Assembly: GCA_913056165.1 (NCBI GenBank)
Contig: CAJXMD010000023.1
Location: 1-34,164, forward strand
Direction: 5' to 3'
From: an uncultured Halieaceae bacterium
GTDB taxonomy: Bacteria > Pseudomonadota > Gammaproteobacteria > Pseudomonadales > Halieaceae
Length of the DNA: 34,164 nt
Shown: positions 1-8,550 of the stretch, piece after piece
Position numbering within the stretch: the first letter of the stretch is position 1
How the letters are laid out: every line of letters starts with the position of its first letter
Made by a program: the position numbers and the translations under genes
The notes under the pieces: generated by a model
Seen by the model: only the letters and a program-made list of their open reading frames with translations
Database searches by the model: none
Told to the model about the DNA's origin: nothing

Positions 1-426
1 GGCTGTGCGCTCGCTGCCGAGTATTTGGCGCGGGATATAGCAATTTTCACTGTAGAGCCCGAGGGCTTTGACGACCATCGGCGATCCTTTGTCAGCGGAT
101 GTCGCGAGCGCAATAGCGGACAGGCAAATTCGTTTTGTGACGCTTTGTTGGCGCCTACCCCGGGGGAGATAACTTTTGCCATCAATAAACCTCGGCTAGC
201 CGGTGGGTTGGTAGTCACCGATGATGAGGTTGCCGAGGCTATTTGTTTTGCGTTTAAACACTTGAAGGTCGTTCTCGAACCCGGTGGGGCTGTAGCGCTT
301 GCGGCGGTACTGGCGGATAAGGTGCCCGGTGATAAAAAACACATCGGTGTGATGCTCTCGGGCGGTAATATTGATGGAACGCTTTTTTCGTCGATCTTGG
401 ATAATAGCGAGTCAGAAACCGCATAG
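1..426 (+). CDS. PLP-dependent threonine/serine dehydratase, C-terminal part (5' end outside window)
   Basis: The frame is open from base 1, so only about the last 141 residues of the gene are present. The tail carries the features of fold-type II PLP enzymes of the threonine/serine ammonia-lyase group: a VEPEGFDD stretch after the PLP-phosphate region, LEPGGAVALAAVL in the position of the usual 'EP.GA..LAA' motif, and a late SGGN-D motif (LSGGNIDGTLF). Such enzymes deaminate threonine, serine or threo-3-hydroxyaspartate to 2-oxoacids in the cytoplasm. No C-terminal ACT domain follows, which argues against biosynthetic IlvA and for a catabolic or hydroxyaspartate-type enzyme. The lysine that binds PLP lies outside the window, so substrate cannot be decided. 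An internal TTG at 25 is not needed as a start because the frame continues upstream. Confidence 0.85.
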   Translation, partial: GCALAAEYLARDIAIFTVEPEGFDDHRRSFVSGCRERNSGQANSFCDALLAPTPGEITFAINKPRLAGGLVVTDDEVAEAICFAFKHLKVVLEPGGAVALAAVLADKVPGDKKHIGVMLSGGNIDGTLFSSILDNSESETA

Positions 427-490
427 GCGGCAGGCATTTCCGGAGCGCGATGCCATGGCCTAACGTGTTGGGGATTGCAAAGGAGGCGCT

Positions 491-1069
491 ATGGAGCCGG
501 TGTTGGATTGGGAGCAACGTTATCGCGATGCCACTACAGCGTGGGAGCGCGGTGAGCTCAATCCAGCGTTTCAAGCCTTACGACCCACTTTTAGCGAAAA
601 TCCTGGCACGGTAATTATTCCCGGTTGCGGTCGTGCTCCGGAGGTACTCGCTTTCGCACAGTTGGGCTGGCATGTCATCGGGATTGACGTGGCAGAAACA
701 GCGGTGATGTACCAGCGTGAATGTCTGGCTAGTACAGGGTTGACTGGCGATATCGAGCAAGGGAATTTGTTCGACTGGCATCCGTCCACCCCGGTCGATT
801 TGATTTACGAGCAAACCTGTCTTTGTGCCCTTGACCCACAACAGTGGCTGCCCTACGAGCGTGTGTTGAGGGAGTGGCTGCGCTCTGGCGGAACCCTCGC
901 GGCTCTTTTCATGCAGAAGGAGGGAGAGGGTGGACCGCCGTTTCACTGCGATATCGAATCGATGCAGGGCTTGTTCGCCTCGACTCACTGGGACTGGGGT
1001 GAGCAAGCGTTCCGTGCGGTTCACCCTGTCGGTGTTTGTGAGCTTACCTATCTACTTACCCGACGTTGA
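491..1069 (+). CDS. SAM-dependent methyltransferase, TPMT/HOL family
   Basis: A 192-residue class I methyltransferase. SAM motif I is seen as IIPGCGRAPEVLAFAQLGW, followed by the acidic strand-2 end GIDVAETAV. Later come YEQTCLCALDP and GEGGPPFHCD, matching the 'f.cal.p' and 'GGPP' motifs of the thiopurine S-methyltransferase family (PF05724), which also includes plant-type halide/thiol methyltransferases. The likely reaction is methyl transfer to a thiol, halide or other soft nucleophile; the actual acceptor is unknown. A strong ribosome site (AAAGGAGG, 480-487) sits just before the ATG and fixes the start. The gene ends one base before the stop of the convergent aminotransferase, leaving no room for a terminator. 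Family is confident, substrate is not. Confidence 0.85.
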   Translation: MEPVLDWEQRYRDATTAWERGELNPAFQALRPTFSENPGTVIIPGCGRAPEVLAFAQLGWHVIGIDVAETAVMYQRECLASTGLTGDIEQGNLFDWHPSTPVDLIYEQTCLCALDPQQWLPYERVLREWLRSGGTLAALFMQKEGEGGPPFHCDIESMQGLFASTHWDWGEQAFRAVHPVGVCELTYLLTRR

Positions 1070-1070
1070 T

Positions 1071-2189
1071 TCAGCGTCCGAGCACGGCTGCCAACGCGGT
1101 CAGACAGCGCTCTACATTGACCGGACTGCTTGCGTGACCCATCAAGCCGATACGCCACTGCTTGCCTGCAAGCTCTCCCAGTCCAGCTCCAATTTCCAAA
1201 TTAAAGTCTTTTAGTAACCGAGCGCGGACTGCCGCATCGTCCACCCCGTCGGGTATGGATACCGCGTTAAGTTGAGGTAGCCGCCACTCTTCGCTAACCG
1301 CCATACTCAAACCCAGGCCGTCGAGGCCACTGACTAACGCATCATGATTTTTCTTATGACGCGCAAAACTTTGCTCAAGCCCTTCTTCCTCGAGGATCAG
1401 GAGAGCTTCGTGCAAGGCGTACATCGCATTTACCGGTGCGGTGTGATGATAGGCGCGTTTGGCATCGCCACCCCAGTAGCCCATCACAAGCTGCATGTCG
1501 AGGAACCAGCTCTGTACTTTAGTGTCCCGGGCCTTGATACGCTCTACCGCGTCGGAGCTAAAGGTTATCGGTGCAATACCCGGCACGCAGGAGAGGCATT
1601 TTTGGGAGCCTGAATAGACGGCATCTGCACCCCATTCATCCACCCGAAGATCGATACCGCCCAGTGTCGTTACCGTGTCCATGATGACCAGTGCGCCATG
1701 GTTTTTGGCGAGCTTGCAAAGGGTCTCCGCGTCGCTTCTTACGCCGGTGGAGGTTTCACTATGGACAAAGGCGAGGATGCTGGCTTCCGGATGTTGCTTG
1801 AGCGCCGTCTCGACTTTGCCCGGATCGACGGGATCTCCCCATCGGTCTTGCACCATCACCGGAACCCCTCCGCATCGCTCCACATTTTCTTTCATACGGC
1901 CGCCGAAGACGCCGTTTTGACAGACGATAACTGTATCCCCGGGTCGTACCAGATTGACAAAAGCCGCTTCCATACCCGCAGAGCCGGGCGCCGATATGGG
2001 GATAGTCAGGGGATTTGAGGTTTTAAAAGCGAACTGGAGCAAGCGCTTCACATCATCCATGAGATCAATAAATAGGGGATCCAGATGGCCGATCGTGGGT
2101 CGCCCAAGGGCACCCAGTACCCGTGGGGATACGTCGGAGGGTCCTGGACCCATTAGGGTCCTCACGGGGGGGTGAAAGCTTTGACTCAT
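1071..2189 (-). CDS. Alanine-glyoxylate / serine-glyoxylate aminotransferase family protein
   Basis: A 372-residue class V PLP aminotransferase. The N terminus has the family hallmark LMGPGPSDVSPRVL and GHLDPLF. The cofactor-binding segment shows HSETSTGV (143-150), the PLP-ring aspartate in MDTVTTLGG (D171), and the Schiff-base lysine K197 in SGSQKCLS. The C-terminal domain ends with WRIGLMGHAS, the usual substrate-arginine region. Members transfer amino groups from alanine or serine to glyoxylate in C2 metabolism, or act in purine breakdown as PucG; sequence alone does not separate these. ATG at 2189 is the natural start, with no strong ribosome site. It is followed downstream on its own strand by the convergent methyltransferase and preceded by yheS, 57 bp away, so it may be the last gene of that unit. 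Confidence 0.88.
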   Translation of the reverse strand: MSQSFHPPVRTLMGPGPSDVSPRVLGALGRPTIGHLDPLFIDLMDDVKRLLQFAFKTSNPLTIPISAPGSAGMEAAFVNLVRPGDTVIVCQNGVFGGRMKENVERCGGVPVMVQDRWGDPVDPGKVETALKQHPEASILAFVHSETSTGVRSDAETLCKLAKNHGALVIMDTVTTLGGIDLRVDEWGADAVYSGSQKCLSCVPGIAPITFSSDAVERIKARDTKVQSWFLDMQLVMGYWGGDAKRAYHHTAPVNAMYALHEALLILEEEGLEQSFARHKKNHDALVSGLDGLGLSMAVSEEWRLPQLNAVSIPDGVDDAAVRARLLKDFNLEIGAGLGELAGKQWRIGLMGHASSPVNVERCLTALAAVLGR

Positions 2190-2246
2190 GGAGCTACTCG
2201 TTTACTGCGTTGTTGAAAGGGGCAGGATGATGCCTGAAATGATCAA

Positions 2247-4160
2247 TCAAAGCGAACGTTCCGCTGCTTCCAGTGCCTCCTGATGTTCCAGCCATTGTTG
2301 TTCAAGATGCTCTGTCTCCTGTTTGGTCTGACCTTCTTTTTGCAGCAGATCCGCTAACTCCGCCTTGCGCTGCTCACTGTAAATATCCCCATCAGCAAGC
2401 TGAGCCTGGATTGCCTCCATTCTTGTCTGGGCAGCTGTCAGTGCATGTTCGGTTTCCTTGATTTGCTGCTGAATAGGTCGCAATCGGGCTCTCAGCTCTG
2501 CGGCCTGCTGTCGCGCGTCCTTACGTGAGACCGAAGGCACGGAGGGCTCATCGATCATGGGGTCCGCTGGCGTGGTCTCGCCGGTGGAGGAGGTTGAACT
2601 CAGAATCCATCGTTCATAGCTACTAATGTCATCGGCATACTCGTTAACACGGCCCTCATCAACGAGCAGTAGCTCTTCGGTCACATTGCGTAGCAGGTGA
2701 CGATCATGACTCACCAACAGGATGGCCCCGGTGTATCCCTGCAGAGCCACCTCGAGTGCGTGGCGCATTTCAAGATCCAGGTGGTTGGTCGGTTCGTCGA
2801 GAATCAGTAGATTGGGGTCCTGCCACACCACCATCGCCAGTGCCAACCTGGCTTTTTCGCCCCCAGAGAAAGGCCTGATACAACTCGTCGCCTGATCGCC
2901 TCGGAAATTAAACCCGCCGAGGAAGTCCAGAATTTCCTGTTCCCGAGCGGCGGGTGTCAGCCGCTGCAGGTGAAGTTGAGGGCTCGCATCCAGATCCAGT
3001 ACTTCAAGCTGCTGCTGATCAAAATAGCCAATGCGCAAATAGCTGCCACAAACTCGATCGCCTGCGATCAGGGGCAGGGATCCGGTAATACTTTTTAGCA
3101 GCGTTGATTTCCCCGCTCCGTTTTTACCCAGCAGTCCAATTCGATCCCCCGGACACAGGGAGAGAGACACGTCCTTGAGGATAGAAGTGTTTCCATAGCC
3201 AATTTTCGCATGATCGAGGGTTAACAGGGGGTCGCTGGTCTTGCCCGGCGCAGGAAATTGAAAGCGAAAGGGAGAGTCGATGTGAGCGGGCGCTACCTGC
3301 TGCATTCTCTCTAGCTCCTTGAGCCGTGATTGTGCCTGCTTTGCCTTGGTCGCCTTGGCGCGAAAGCGGCGAACAAAGTCTTCGATCTCCGCTATTCGCC
3401 GCTGCTGTTTTTCATGGGCTGCCTGCTGCTGTGTGAGCTGTTCTGCCCGCTGGCGCTCATAGTCTGAATATCCGCCCCGGTAGGGCACGAGCTGCTGGTT
3501 TTCAATTTTAAGTACCCGTTCGCAGGTCGCGTCGATAAAGTCCCGATCGTGGGAAATCATGAGCAGGGTGCCGCTGTATGCCTGTAGCCAGGATTGCAGC
3601 CATAAGGTGGCATCCAGGTCGAGGTGATTAGTTGGTTCATCGAGCAGCAGCACATCCGAGGGAGTCATTAAGGCGCGAGCCAGGTTGAGCCGAATCCGCC
3701 AACCCCCGGAAAAACTCTGCATAGGTGCATCCAGTTTCTCCACGGGAAAGCCAAGTCCGACCAGGAGCTGCTGTGCACGGCGCGAGGCACTGTAGCCGTC
3801 GAGCTCCTCCAGCCGTTGATGCAAGTTCGCAGCAGTCTCGTAATCTCCCCCGCTTTCACTGTCTTCGATGCTTTGTAAGGTAGACCAGACGCCCTCATCT
3901 CCCGCGATGACATAATCGGTTGCCGATAAGCTAACGATCTCGGTCTCCTGTGCCATGTGGGCAAGCCGCATACCGCCTAGCCCGCGAATCTCTCCCTGAT
4001 CCGCTTGCAACTCGCCTAACAACAGGGCGAACAAACTGGATTTGCCGGCGCCATTGGCACCGATTAGCGCGACATTTTGTCCGGGCTGAAGTGTTACCGA
4101 CGCGTTGGCGAATAGTTGCTGGGCTCCTCGGCGAAGCGCAATATTTTCGAAGATAATCAT
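2247..4160 (-). CDS. yheS: ABC-F family ATPase, YheS type
   Basis: A 637-residue soluble protein with two ABC domains and no membrane segments. Domain 1 has Walker A GANGAGKSS (34-42), signature FSGGWRIRL (150-158) and Walker B LLLDEPTNHLDL (171-182). A charged linker (about 235-290) is the ABC-F P-site tRNA-interaction motif. Domain 2 has Walker A GKNGAGKST (345-353), signature FSGGEKARL (431-439) and Walker B LLILDEPTNHLDL (451-463). A coiled-coil C-terminal region follows (about 548-637). ABC-F proteins bind ribosomes and relieve stalled translation. The length equals that known for E. coli YheS. The ATG lies 3 bp after the stop of the upstream exporter gene and has a poor ribosome site, which suggests translational coupling. 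Confidence 0.92.
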   Translation of the reverse strand: MIIFENIALRRGAQQLFANASVTLQPGQNVALIGANGAGKSSLFALLLGELQADQGEIRGLGGMRLAHMAQETEIVSLSATDYVIAGDEGVWSTLQSIEDSESGGDYETAANLHQRLEELDGYSASRRAQQLLVGLGFPVEKLDAPMQSFSGGWRIRLNLARALMTPSDVLLLDEPTNHLDLDATLWLQSWLQAYSGTLLMISHDRDFIDATCERVLKIENQQLVPYRGGYSDYERQRAEQLTQQQAAHEKQQRRIAEIEDFVRRFRAKATKAKQAQSRLKELERMQQVAPAHIDSPFRFQFPAPGKTSDPLLTLDHAKIGYGNTSILKDVSLSLCPGDRIGLLGKNGAGKSTLLKSITGSLPLIAGDRVCGSYLRIGYFDQQQLEVLDLDASPQLHLQRLTPAAREQEILDFLGGFNFRGDQATSCIRPFSGGEKARLALAMVVWQDPNLLILDEPTNHLDLEMRHALEVALQGYTGAILLVSHDRHLLRNVTEELLLVDEGRVNEYADDISSYERWILSSTSSTGETTPADPMIDEPSVPSVSRKDARQQAAELRARLRPIQQQIKETEHALTAAQTRMEAIQAQLADGDIYSEQRKAELADLLQKEGQTKQETEHLEQQWLEHQEALEAAERSL

Positions 4161-4163
4161 GAG

Positions 4164-6002
4164 TTAAATGGTCTCTCGCAGCTGTGCTTGCCAAAGTCCG
4201 GCATAGTGTCCTTGCAGCGCGAGAAGCTGTTCATGGGTGCCGGACTCAACGACCTGGCCCGCATCGATAACGACAATATTGTCGGCATCCACAATCGTCG
4301 ATAAGCGATGCGCAATGACCAGCGCTGTGTGACGTCCAGCCAGTTCCCTGAAGGCGGCGAGAACCGCCTGCTCGGATTGGCTGTCAAGACTCGAGGTTGC
4401 CTCGTCAAAAATGAGAATAGGTGCGTCTTTGAGTACAGCGCGTGCAATCGCAACGCGCTGACGTTCGCCTCCCGAAAGTTTCAGGCCTCGTTCGCCAACG
4501 GTCGTGTCCAAGCCCTCGGGTAGCTGCCTCACGAATTGTTCCAGATGAGCGGCGTTTACCGCCTGTTCCACCTCATCATCGCTGGCGGTGGGCCTTCCAT
4601 ACCGAATGTTCTCCCGCAGGCTGTCGTTAAAGAGCACGCAGTCCTGGGGAACAATTGCGATGGACTGTCTTAGGGAGCTGGGAGTGATGGCGTTTATTGC
4701 CTGACCATCGATGCGAATAACGCCTGCCTCAGGATCGTAAAAACGAAACAGCAGCTTGACGATGGTCGACTTGCCGGCTCCGCTGGCCCCCACCAGCGCA
4801 ACGGTTTGGCCGCCGGTTACCGTGAAAGATAAATCCCTAAGCACTGGTTGACTCTCTCGATAGGAGAAGCAAACCTGCTCAAAGGCGATGGTACCGTTGT
4901 GAATGGACAGGCACGGATCTTCGGGCTTTTCTTCGATGCTGGCCGGTGTATCCAGAATGCCGAAAAGCCGCTCAATGTTAGCGAGAGACGCTTTAATCTC
5001 CCGATAAACAAACCCCAGAAAGCTGAGGGGAATGAATAGCTGCAACATAAATTGATTAATCAGCACGAAATCACCTAACGACATGGTGCCGCTGCGAACC
5101 CCCGTCGTTGCCATAGCAAGCATCAACGTCTGACTCAGGGCGATGATGGCAGCCTGACCCCCGTTGAGGGCAAACAGCGAGAGTCGGTTATTGCGTCGTG
5201 CTTTTTCCCACGTGGCCAGCGACTCATCGAAGCGGCTAGCCTCAAACTTTTCGTTGTTGAAGTATTTGACTGTTTCATAGTTGAGCAGGCTGTCAACGGC
5301 GCGAGTATTGCTGTTGGAATCTGCGGAATTCATCTCGCGAACAAACCGGGTACGCCATTGGGTCGCTCGGAAGGAGAAAACGCCATAAATAAGGACCGAG
5401 ATAATGACGACCGCGCTGTATGTGACGCCATAATTAATAAACAGAATGCAAGCCACCACCGTAATTTCCAGCAGAGTCGGCGCGATGTTAAAGATAAAAA
5501 ATCGCATCAGGAAGCTGATGCCATTGATGCCGCGCTCGATATCTCTGGCCAGACCTCCTGTCTGCCGATTGAGGTGGTACTCCAGATCGAGGCTGTGCAC
5601 ATGCTGAAACACCCGCAGGTTGATGATGCGCATGGCTCGCTCGGTGACGCGCCCAAACAAGGTGTCCCGCAATTCGGCAAACAGGGTATTGGCGAAGCGC
5701 GCGCCCCCATAAGCCAGGACTAAAATCAGCAGCCAGTGAAAGCCAACCAGCTCCGGCGGATTATCAAGGCCATCCACCAGAGCTTTCAGTAGAAAAGGGA
5801 TCACAAGCAAGCCGGCTTTCGCTGCCAGAAGGCACAGCAGGGCAAGCCCGACTCGCCGACGATTGCCTCTGAGCACTGGGGACACCTGCCGCCACAGCTT
5901 TCCCAGCAGGATACGGCTATCGCCAGATAAGCTTGAGTCGTCGCCTTGACTATGCATCGATGGAAAACTCTGAGTTTGTATGGTCTCTGTGGATAGGATC
6001 AC
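4164..6002 (-). CDS. Atm1/HMT1-type ABC exporter (fused permease and ATPase)
   Basis: A 612-residue half-transporter with an N-terminal membrane domain (about 50-335) and a C-terminal ABC domain. Walker A is GASGAGKST (405-413), the signature LSGGERQRV (509-517), Walker B ILIFDEATSSLD (529-540) and the H-loop AHRLST (564-569). The membrane domain contains NYETVKYFNNEKFE (241-254), the hallmark of the Atm1/ABCB7/HMT1 branch, whose members export glutathione-linked sulfur or metal compounds. It should homodimerise in the inner membrane. The longest start is a GTG at 6002, but that codon is locked in a hairpin and has no spaced ribosome site; ATG at 5957 (residue 16) is a good alternative. It lies 3 bp before yheS, so the two are likely cotranscribed. 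Confidence 0.9.
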   Translation of the reverse strand: MILSTETIQTQSFPSMHSQGDDSSLSGDSRILLGKLWRQVSPVLRGNRRRVGLALLCLLAAKAGLLVIPFLLKALVDGLDNPPELVGFHWLLILVLAYGGARFANTLFAELRDTLFGRVTERAMRIINLRVFQHVHSLDLEYHLNRQTGGLARDIERGINGISFLMRFFIFNIAPTLLEITVVACILFINYGVTYSAVVIISVLIYGVFSFRATQWRTRFVREMNSADSNSNTRAVDSLLNYETVKYFNNEKFEASRFDESLATWEKARRNNRLSLFALNGGQAAIIALSQTLMLAMATTGVRSGTMSLGDFVLINQFMLQLFIPLSFLGFVYREIKASLANIERLFGILDTPASIEEKPEDPCLSIHNGTIAFEQVCFSYRESQPVLRDLSFTVTGGQTVALVGASGAGKSTIVKLLFRFYDPEAGVIRIDGQAINAITPSSLRQSIAIVPQDCVLFNDSLRENIRYGRPTASDDEVEQAVNAAHLEQFVRQLPEGLDTTVGERGLKLSGGERQRVAIARAVLKDAPILIFDEATSSLDSQSEQAVLAAFRELAGRHTALVIAHRLSTIVDADNIVVIDAGQVVESGTHEQLLALQGHYAGLWQAQLRETI

Positions 6003-6013
6003 CCTTTCGGGTG
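6000..6013 (-). promoter_or_regulatory. GAAA-tetraloop hairpin over the first possible start of the ABC exporter
   Basis: Read on the minus strand the bases are CACCC-GAAA-GGGTG: a perfect 5-bp stem closed by a GNRA tetraloop. The final three bases are the GTG that would be the first start codon of the exporter gene, so in mRNA that codon would be paired. Either translation begins downstream at ATG 5957, or the hairpin tunes initiation. The structure is seen directly; its role is inference. Confidence 0.4.
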
Positions 6014-6085
6014 CGATACTCTACCGCAGGTAGTGGGTGAACCACATGCCACTTGCCATTTCGAGGAAACGGAAAGGATATTCTC

Positions 6086-6643
6086 ATGGGACACATTAGC
6101 GACAGCGTAACGCTGGATAACCCTGCGTTCATTCATGAAAGTGCTTGGCTGTATGGCAAGGTCACCATAGGCCCGGGCGCCTCTATTTGGCCCAATGTTG
6201 TGACTCGCGCTGAGTTTCTTGAGATTCGTATTGGAGCGCGCACCAACATTCAGGATTTCGTCATGATCCATGTGGGCGCAATGACCCCAACGATTGTCGG
6301 TGAGGACTGCTCCATTACCCATCACGTCACTCTACACGGCTGTGAAATCGGTGACCGATGCCTTATCGGCATTAACGCGACCATCATGGATGGAGCCAAA
6401 ATTGGCGCCAATTCGATTGTTGCCGGGAATACCATCGTGACTGAAAACAGCGTATTTCCCGAGAACTCCATCATTGCTGGCGTGCCCGGCAAGGTGGTGG
6501 CGACAAGAGACTGCGGCAGCGCCAATGCCTTGAATGCGGCCATGTATGGACGGTTTGCTGAAGCGTTTGCGAATGGTCGAGACCGCCTTGATGATGCCGA
6601 GATTGCAGAAGTGATGGCGCTGTATGCGGCAGAGCGCGAGTAG
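6086..6643 (+). CDS. Gamma-carbonic anhydrase-like / hexapeptide-repeat protein
   Basis: A 185-residue left-handed beta-helix protein built of hexapeptide repeats (for example GPGASIWPN, IGARTNIQDFV, IGANSIVAGNTIV), ending in IAGVPGKVV. Three histidines fall where gamma-class carbonic anhydrases bind metal: MIHVG (about residue 64) and THHVTLHGC (about 81-89). This suggests a metal-binding trimer like YrdA/PaaY/CaiE, with a role in CO2 hydration or thioester hydrolysis unproven. ATG 6086 is preferred over the longer in-frame start at 6053 because GGAAAGGA lies just upstream. The gene diverges from the ABC exporter across a short spacer. About 185 bp after it, before the next gene end, I see no convincing feature. 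Confidence 0.85.
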   Translation: MGHISDSVTLDNPAFIHESAWLYGKVTIGPGASIWPNVVTRAEFLEIRIGARTNIQDFVMIHVGAMTPTIVGEDCSITHHVTLHGCEIGDRCLIGINATIMDGAKIGANSIVAGNTIVTENSVFPENSIIAGVPGKVVATRDCGSANALNAAMYGRFAEAFANGRDRLDDAEIAEVMALYAAERE

Positions 6644-6827
6644 AACTCGGGTCTCAGTATTTGTCTGGGTTTGAATTATGTCTGTGGCGCATGATCTGCT
6701 GGAAAAACCACCACGCCGGCGAAGTTGTCAAAAAATCATCGTGTGATCTGATGAGGTAACGATTTGTCGACCGGGCGGCGATAGCCCGGATGATTGAACG
6801 AGGCCGCCTGCCATTCCTTGGTCGCCA

Positions 6828-7991
6828 TCAGTTGACGCCTCCTCTGGCCTCTTGCCATGAGAGAAAACAGATACTCGCTGACAATATCATTAACAAGGCG
6901 ACGATGCCTGACCAACCGCCCAGCGCGTAGGCCAGGGTTCCCCACCAGCTGCCCAGCCCGCCACCCATAAACATCATGCCCACATACAGGGCCATAAGGC
7001 GGGTGCGCACGCTGGGATCCTCCCGCAGTCCGGTCATGCGGCCAGTGATATCTATTAACGGCCCGACAACACTGAGCAGCGCAATCGGCGGTAGAAGCCA
7101 CCACCAGTTTTCACCTGCGGTTAAAAGCAGGCCTAGCCCAACCGGCTGAATCAAGGCAAGCACCAGGCGTGCCTGCTCCGCGCCGCGACGATCTGCCCAT
7201 TTACCCAGCGTCGACGTGGTCAAGAGACCCACCGCTGAAAAAGCTGTTAGGTATCCAACTAGATCGTAGCCGTGGCCCAAGGCATCGCTGGTCAGATGAA
7301 GGCTGATGGCCAACCACATGGCGATAAACATGGCGAAGTTAAGCCCCTGAATCAGGCCCGACTTGATGACTCTGGGATGCGACCGGGCAATATCGATCAA
7401 GGACAAAATGAGTGTGCGATAACGAACGGGAGCTGTGCTGACCTTTTCTTCTACCATAATTTTTGGCAGCGCCAAGGCTGCTATTGCCATAAAAATCGCG
7501 GCCATGGCATAGACCCAGCGCCAGTCTGTAAATTCTCCGATCAAACCTGAGAGCAATCGCGATAGTTGAACTCCGGCAATCACGCCGGCCGTCAGCATGG
7601 CGGTGGCATAGCCGAGCTTGGTTACATCAATACGCCGTGACACGTAGGCGGGCAGCAGATAGGGCGTAACCGTCGTAAAGCCCAGCACCGTTGAGGCGAG
7701 GGTGAACAGCCAGAAGCTTGGAGACGTGGCCATCACACCCAGTGCAAGTACTTGAGAAAGTAGGCAGGCTCTCACCAGAATTCGGTTATTTACCCGGTCC
7801 CCGAGGGGTAAAAGCAGAACCACCCCGAGCGCTAGCGCAGCCTGATTAAAAGCGGGCACCCACCCCACCTGACTCTCGCTAACGGCAAATGTATCCGCCA
7901 CGGCTCTGATGATCGGGTGGATATAGTAAGCGTTGGCAGTGACCACCGCCGAGCAAACCGCCAGAAGCAGAATTTCACGCTTCACCGTCAT
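6828..7991 (-). CDS. MFS permease
   Basis: A 387-residue, very hydrophobic protein with about 12 predicted membrane helices. The loop between helices 2 and 3 reads LPLGDRVNNRILV (about 61-73), a form of the MFS motif 'G.laDr.Grr'; an equivalent GKWADRRGAEQARL occurs near residue 260, as expected for the second half of a duplicated 6+6 fold. It belongs to the drug/metabolite exporter-like MFS group (YnfM/AraJ-like), substrate unknown. It is the last gene of a minus-strand run after yaiI, with a 96-bp gap. No strong ribosome site precedes the ATG. Confidence 0.85.
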   Translation of the reverse strand: MTVKREILLLAVCSAVVTANAYYIHPIIRAVADTFAVSESQVGWVPAFNQAALALGVVLLLPLGDRVNNRILVRACLLSQVLALGVMATSPSFWLFTLASTVLGFTTVTPYLLPAYVSRRIDVTKLGYATAMLTAGVIAGVQLSRLLSGLIGEFTDWRWVYAMAAIFMAIAALALPKIMVEEKVSTAPVRYRTLILSLIDIARSHPRVIKSGLIQGLNFAMFIAMWLAISLHLTSDALGHGYDLVGYLTAFSAVGLLTTSTLGKWADRRGAEQARLVLALIQPVGLGLLLTAGENWWWLLPPIALLSVVGPLIDITGRMTGLREDPSVRTRLMALYVGMMFMGGGLGSWWGTLAYALGGWSGIVALLMILSASICFLSWQEARGGVN

Positions 7992-8087
7992 CGAGAGAGG
8001 CCTGCCTTCATCACGTCATCAGCACAGAGCGAGTAAAGCGCAATATGGGTGGGGGTCGTAATCTTCAGTCTTCGAGCTGGAAAATAC

Positions 8088-8540
8088 TCAGGTTTTGGCA
8101 TGCCGCTGCAGGAGTCTGTCGAGTTGATCGGCGAAATGCTTCCGGTCTGTTTGATTGAGTGGCGGTGGTCCACCGGTATGCTCGCCCGATGATCGCATGG
8201 TTTCCATGAAGTCCCGCATTTGCAGCCGTTGTTTAATGTTATTCGCGGTGTACTGCTCACCCCGCGGGGTGATAACAAAACTCCCTTTTGCAAGCACCTC
8301 TGAAGCCAGCGGGATATCAGCAGTAATGATCAGATCTCCAGCCTGTGCTCGGCTGGCGATTTCATCATCCGCCACATCAAAGCCCTTCGGCACCTGCAGG
8401 CTTTTGAGCCATGGCGAAGGCGTCAGGCGAATCGCCTGATTGGCGACGAAGGTGGTTTCAATCTGGCGTTTTACCGCTGCACGGCAAAGGATGTCTCTGA
8501 TGACGACGGGGCAAGCGTCGGCGTCTACCCATATGTTCAT
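8088..8540 (-). CDS. yaiI: YaiI/YqxD family protein (DUF188, UPF0178)
   Basis: A 150-residue protein that starts MNIWVDADACPVVIRDIL, the hallmark opening of the YaiI/YqxD family (about 150 residues is the normal length). Other family marks are DVADDEIASRAQAGDLIITADIPLA and the C-terminal GGPPPLNQTDRKHFADQLDRLL. The fold is PIN/NYN-nuclease-like, with conserved aspartates suggesting metal-dependent RNase activity, but the family has no settled function. The gene starts 10 bp after the stop of the Old Yellow Enzyme gene, so cotranscription is likely. Confidence 0.93.
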   Translation of the reverse strand: MNIWVDADACPVVIRDILCRAAVKRQIETTFVANQAIRLTPSPWLKSLQVPKGFDVADDEIASRAQAGDLIITADIPLASEVLAKGSFVITPRGEQYTANNIKQRLQMRDFMETMRSSGEHTGGPPPLNQTDRKHFADQLDRLLQRHAKT

Positions 8541-8550
8541 CGCGGATCTT

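Noticed and set aside
6736-7104. 122-codon minus-strand open frame at the end of the MFS gene
   Set aside because: Almost entirely inside the MFS gene in another frame, with shadow-type composition (many His, Arg, Cys).
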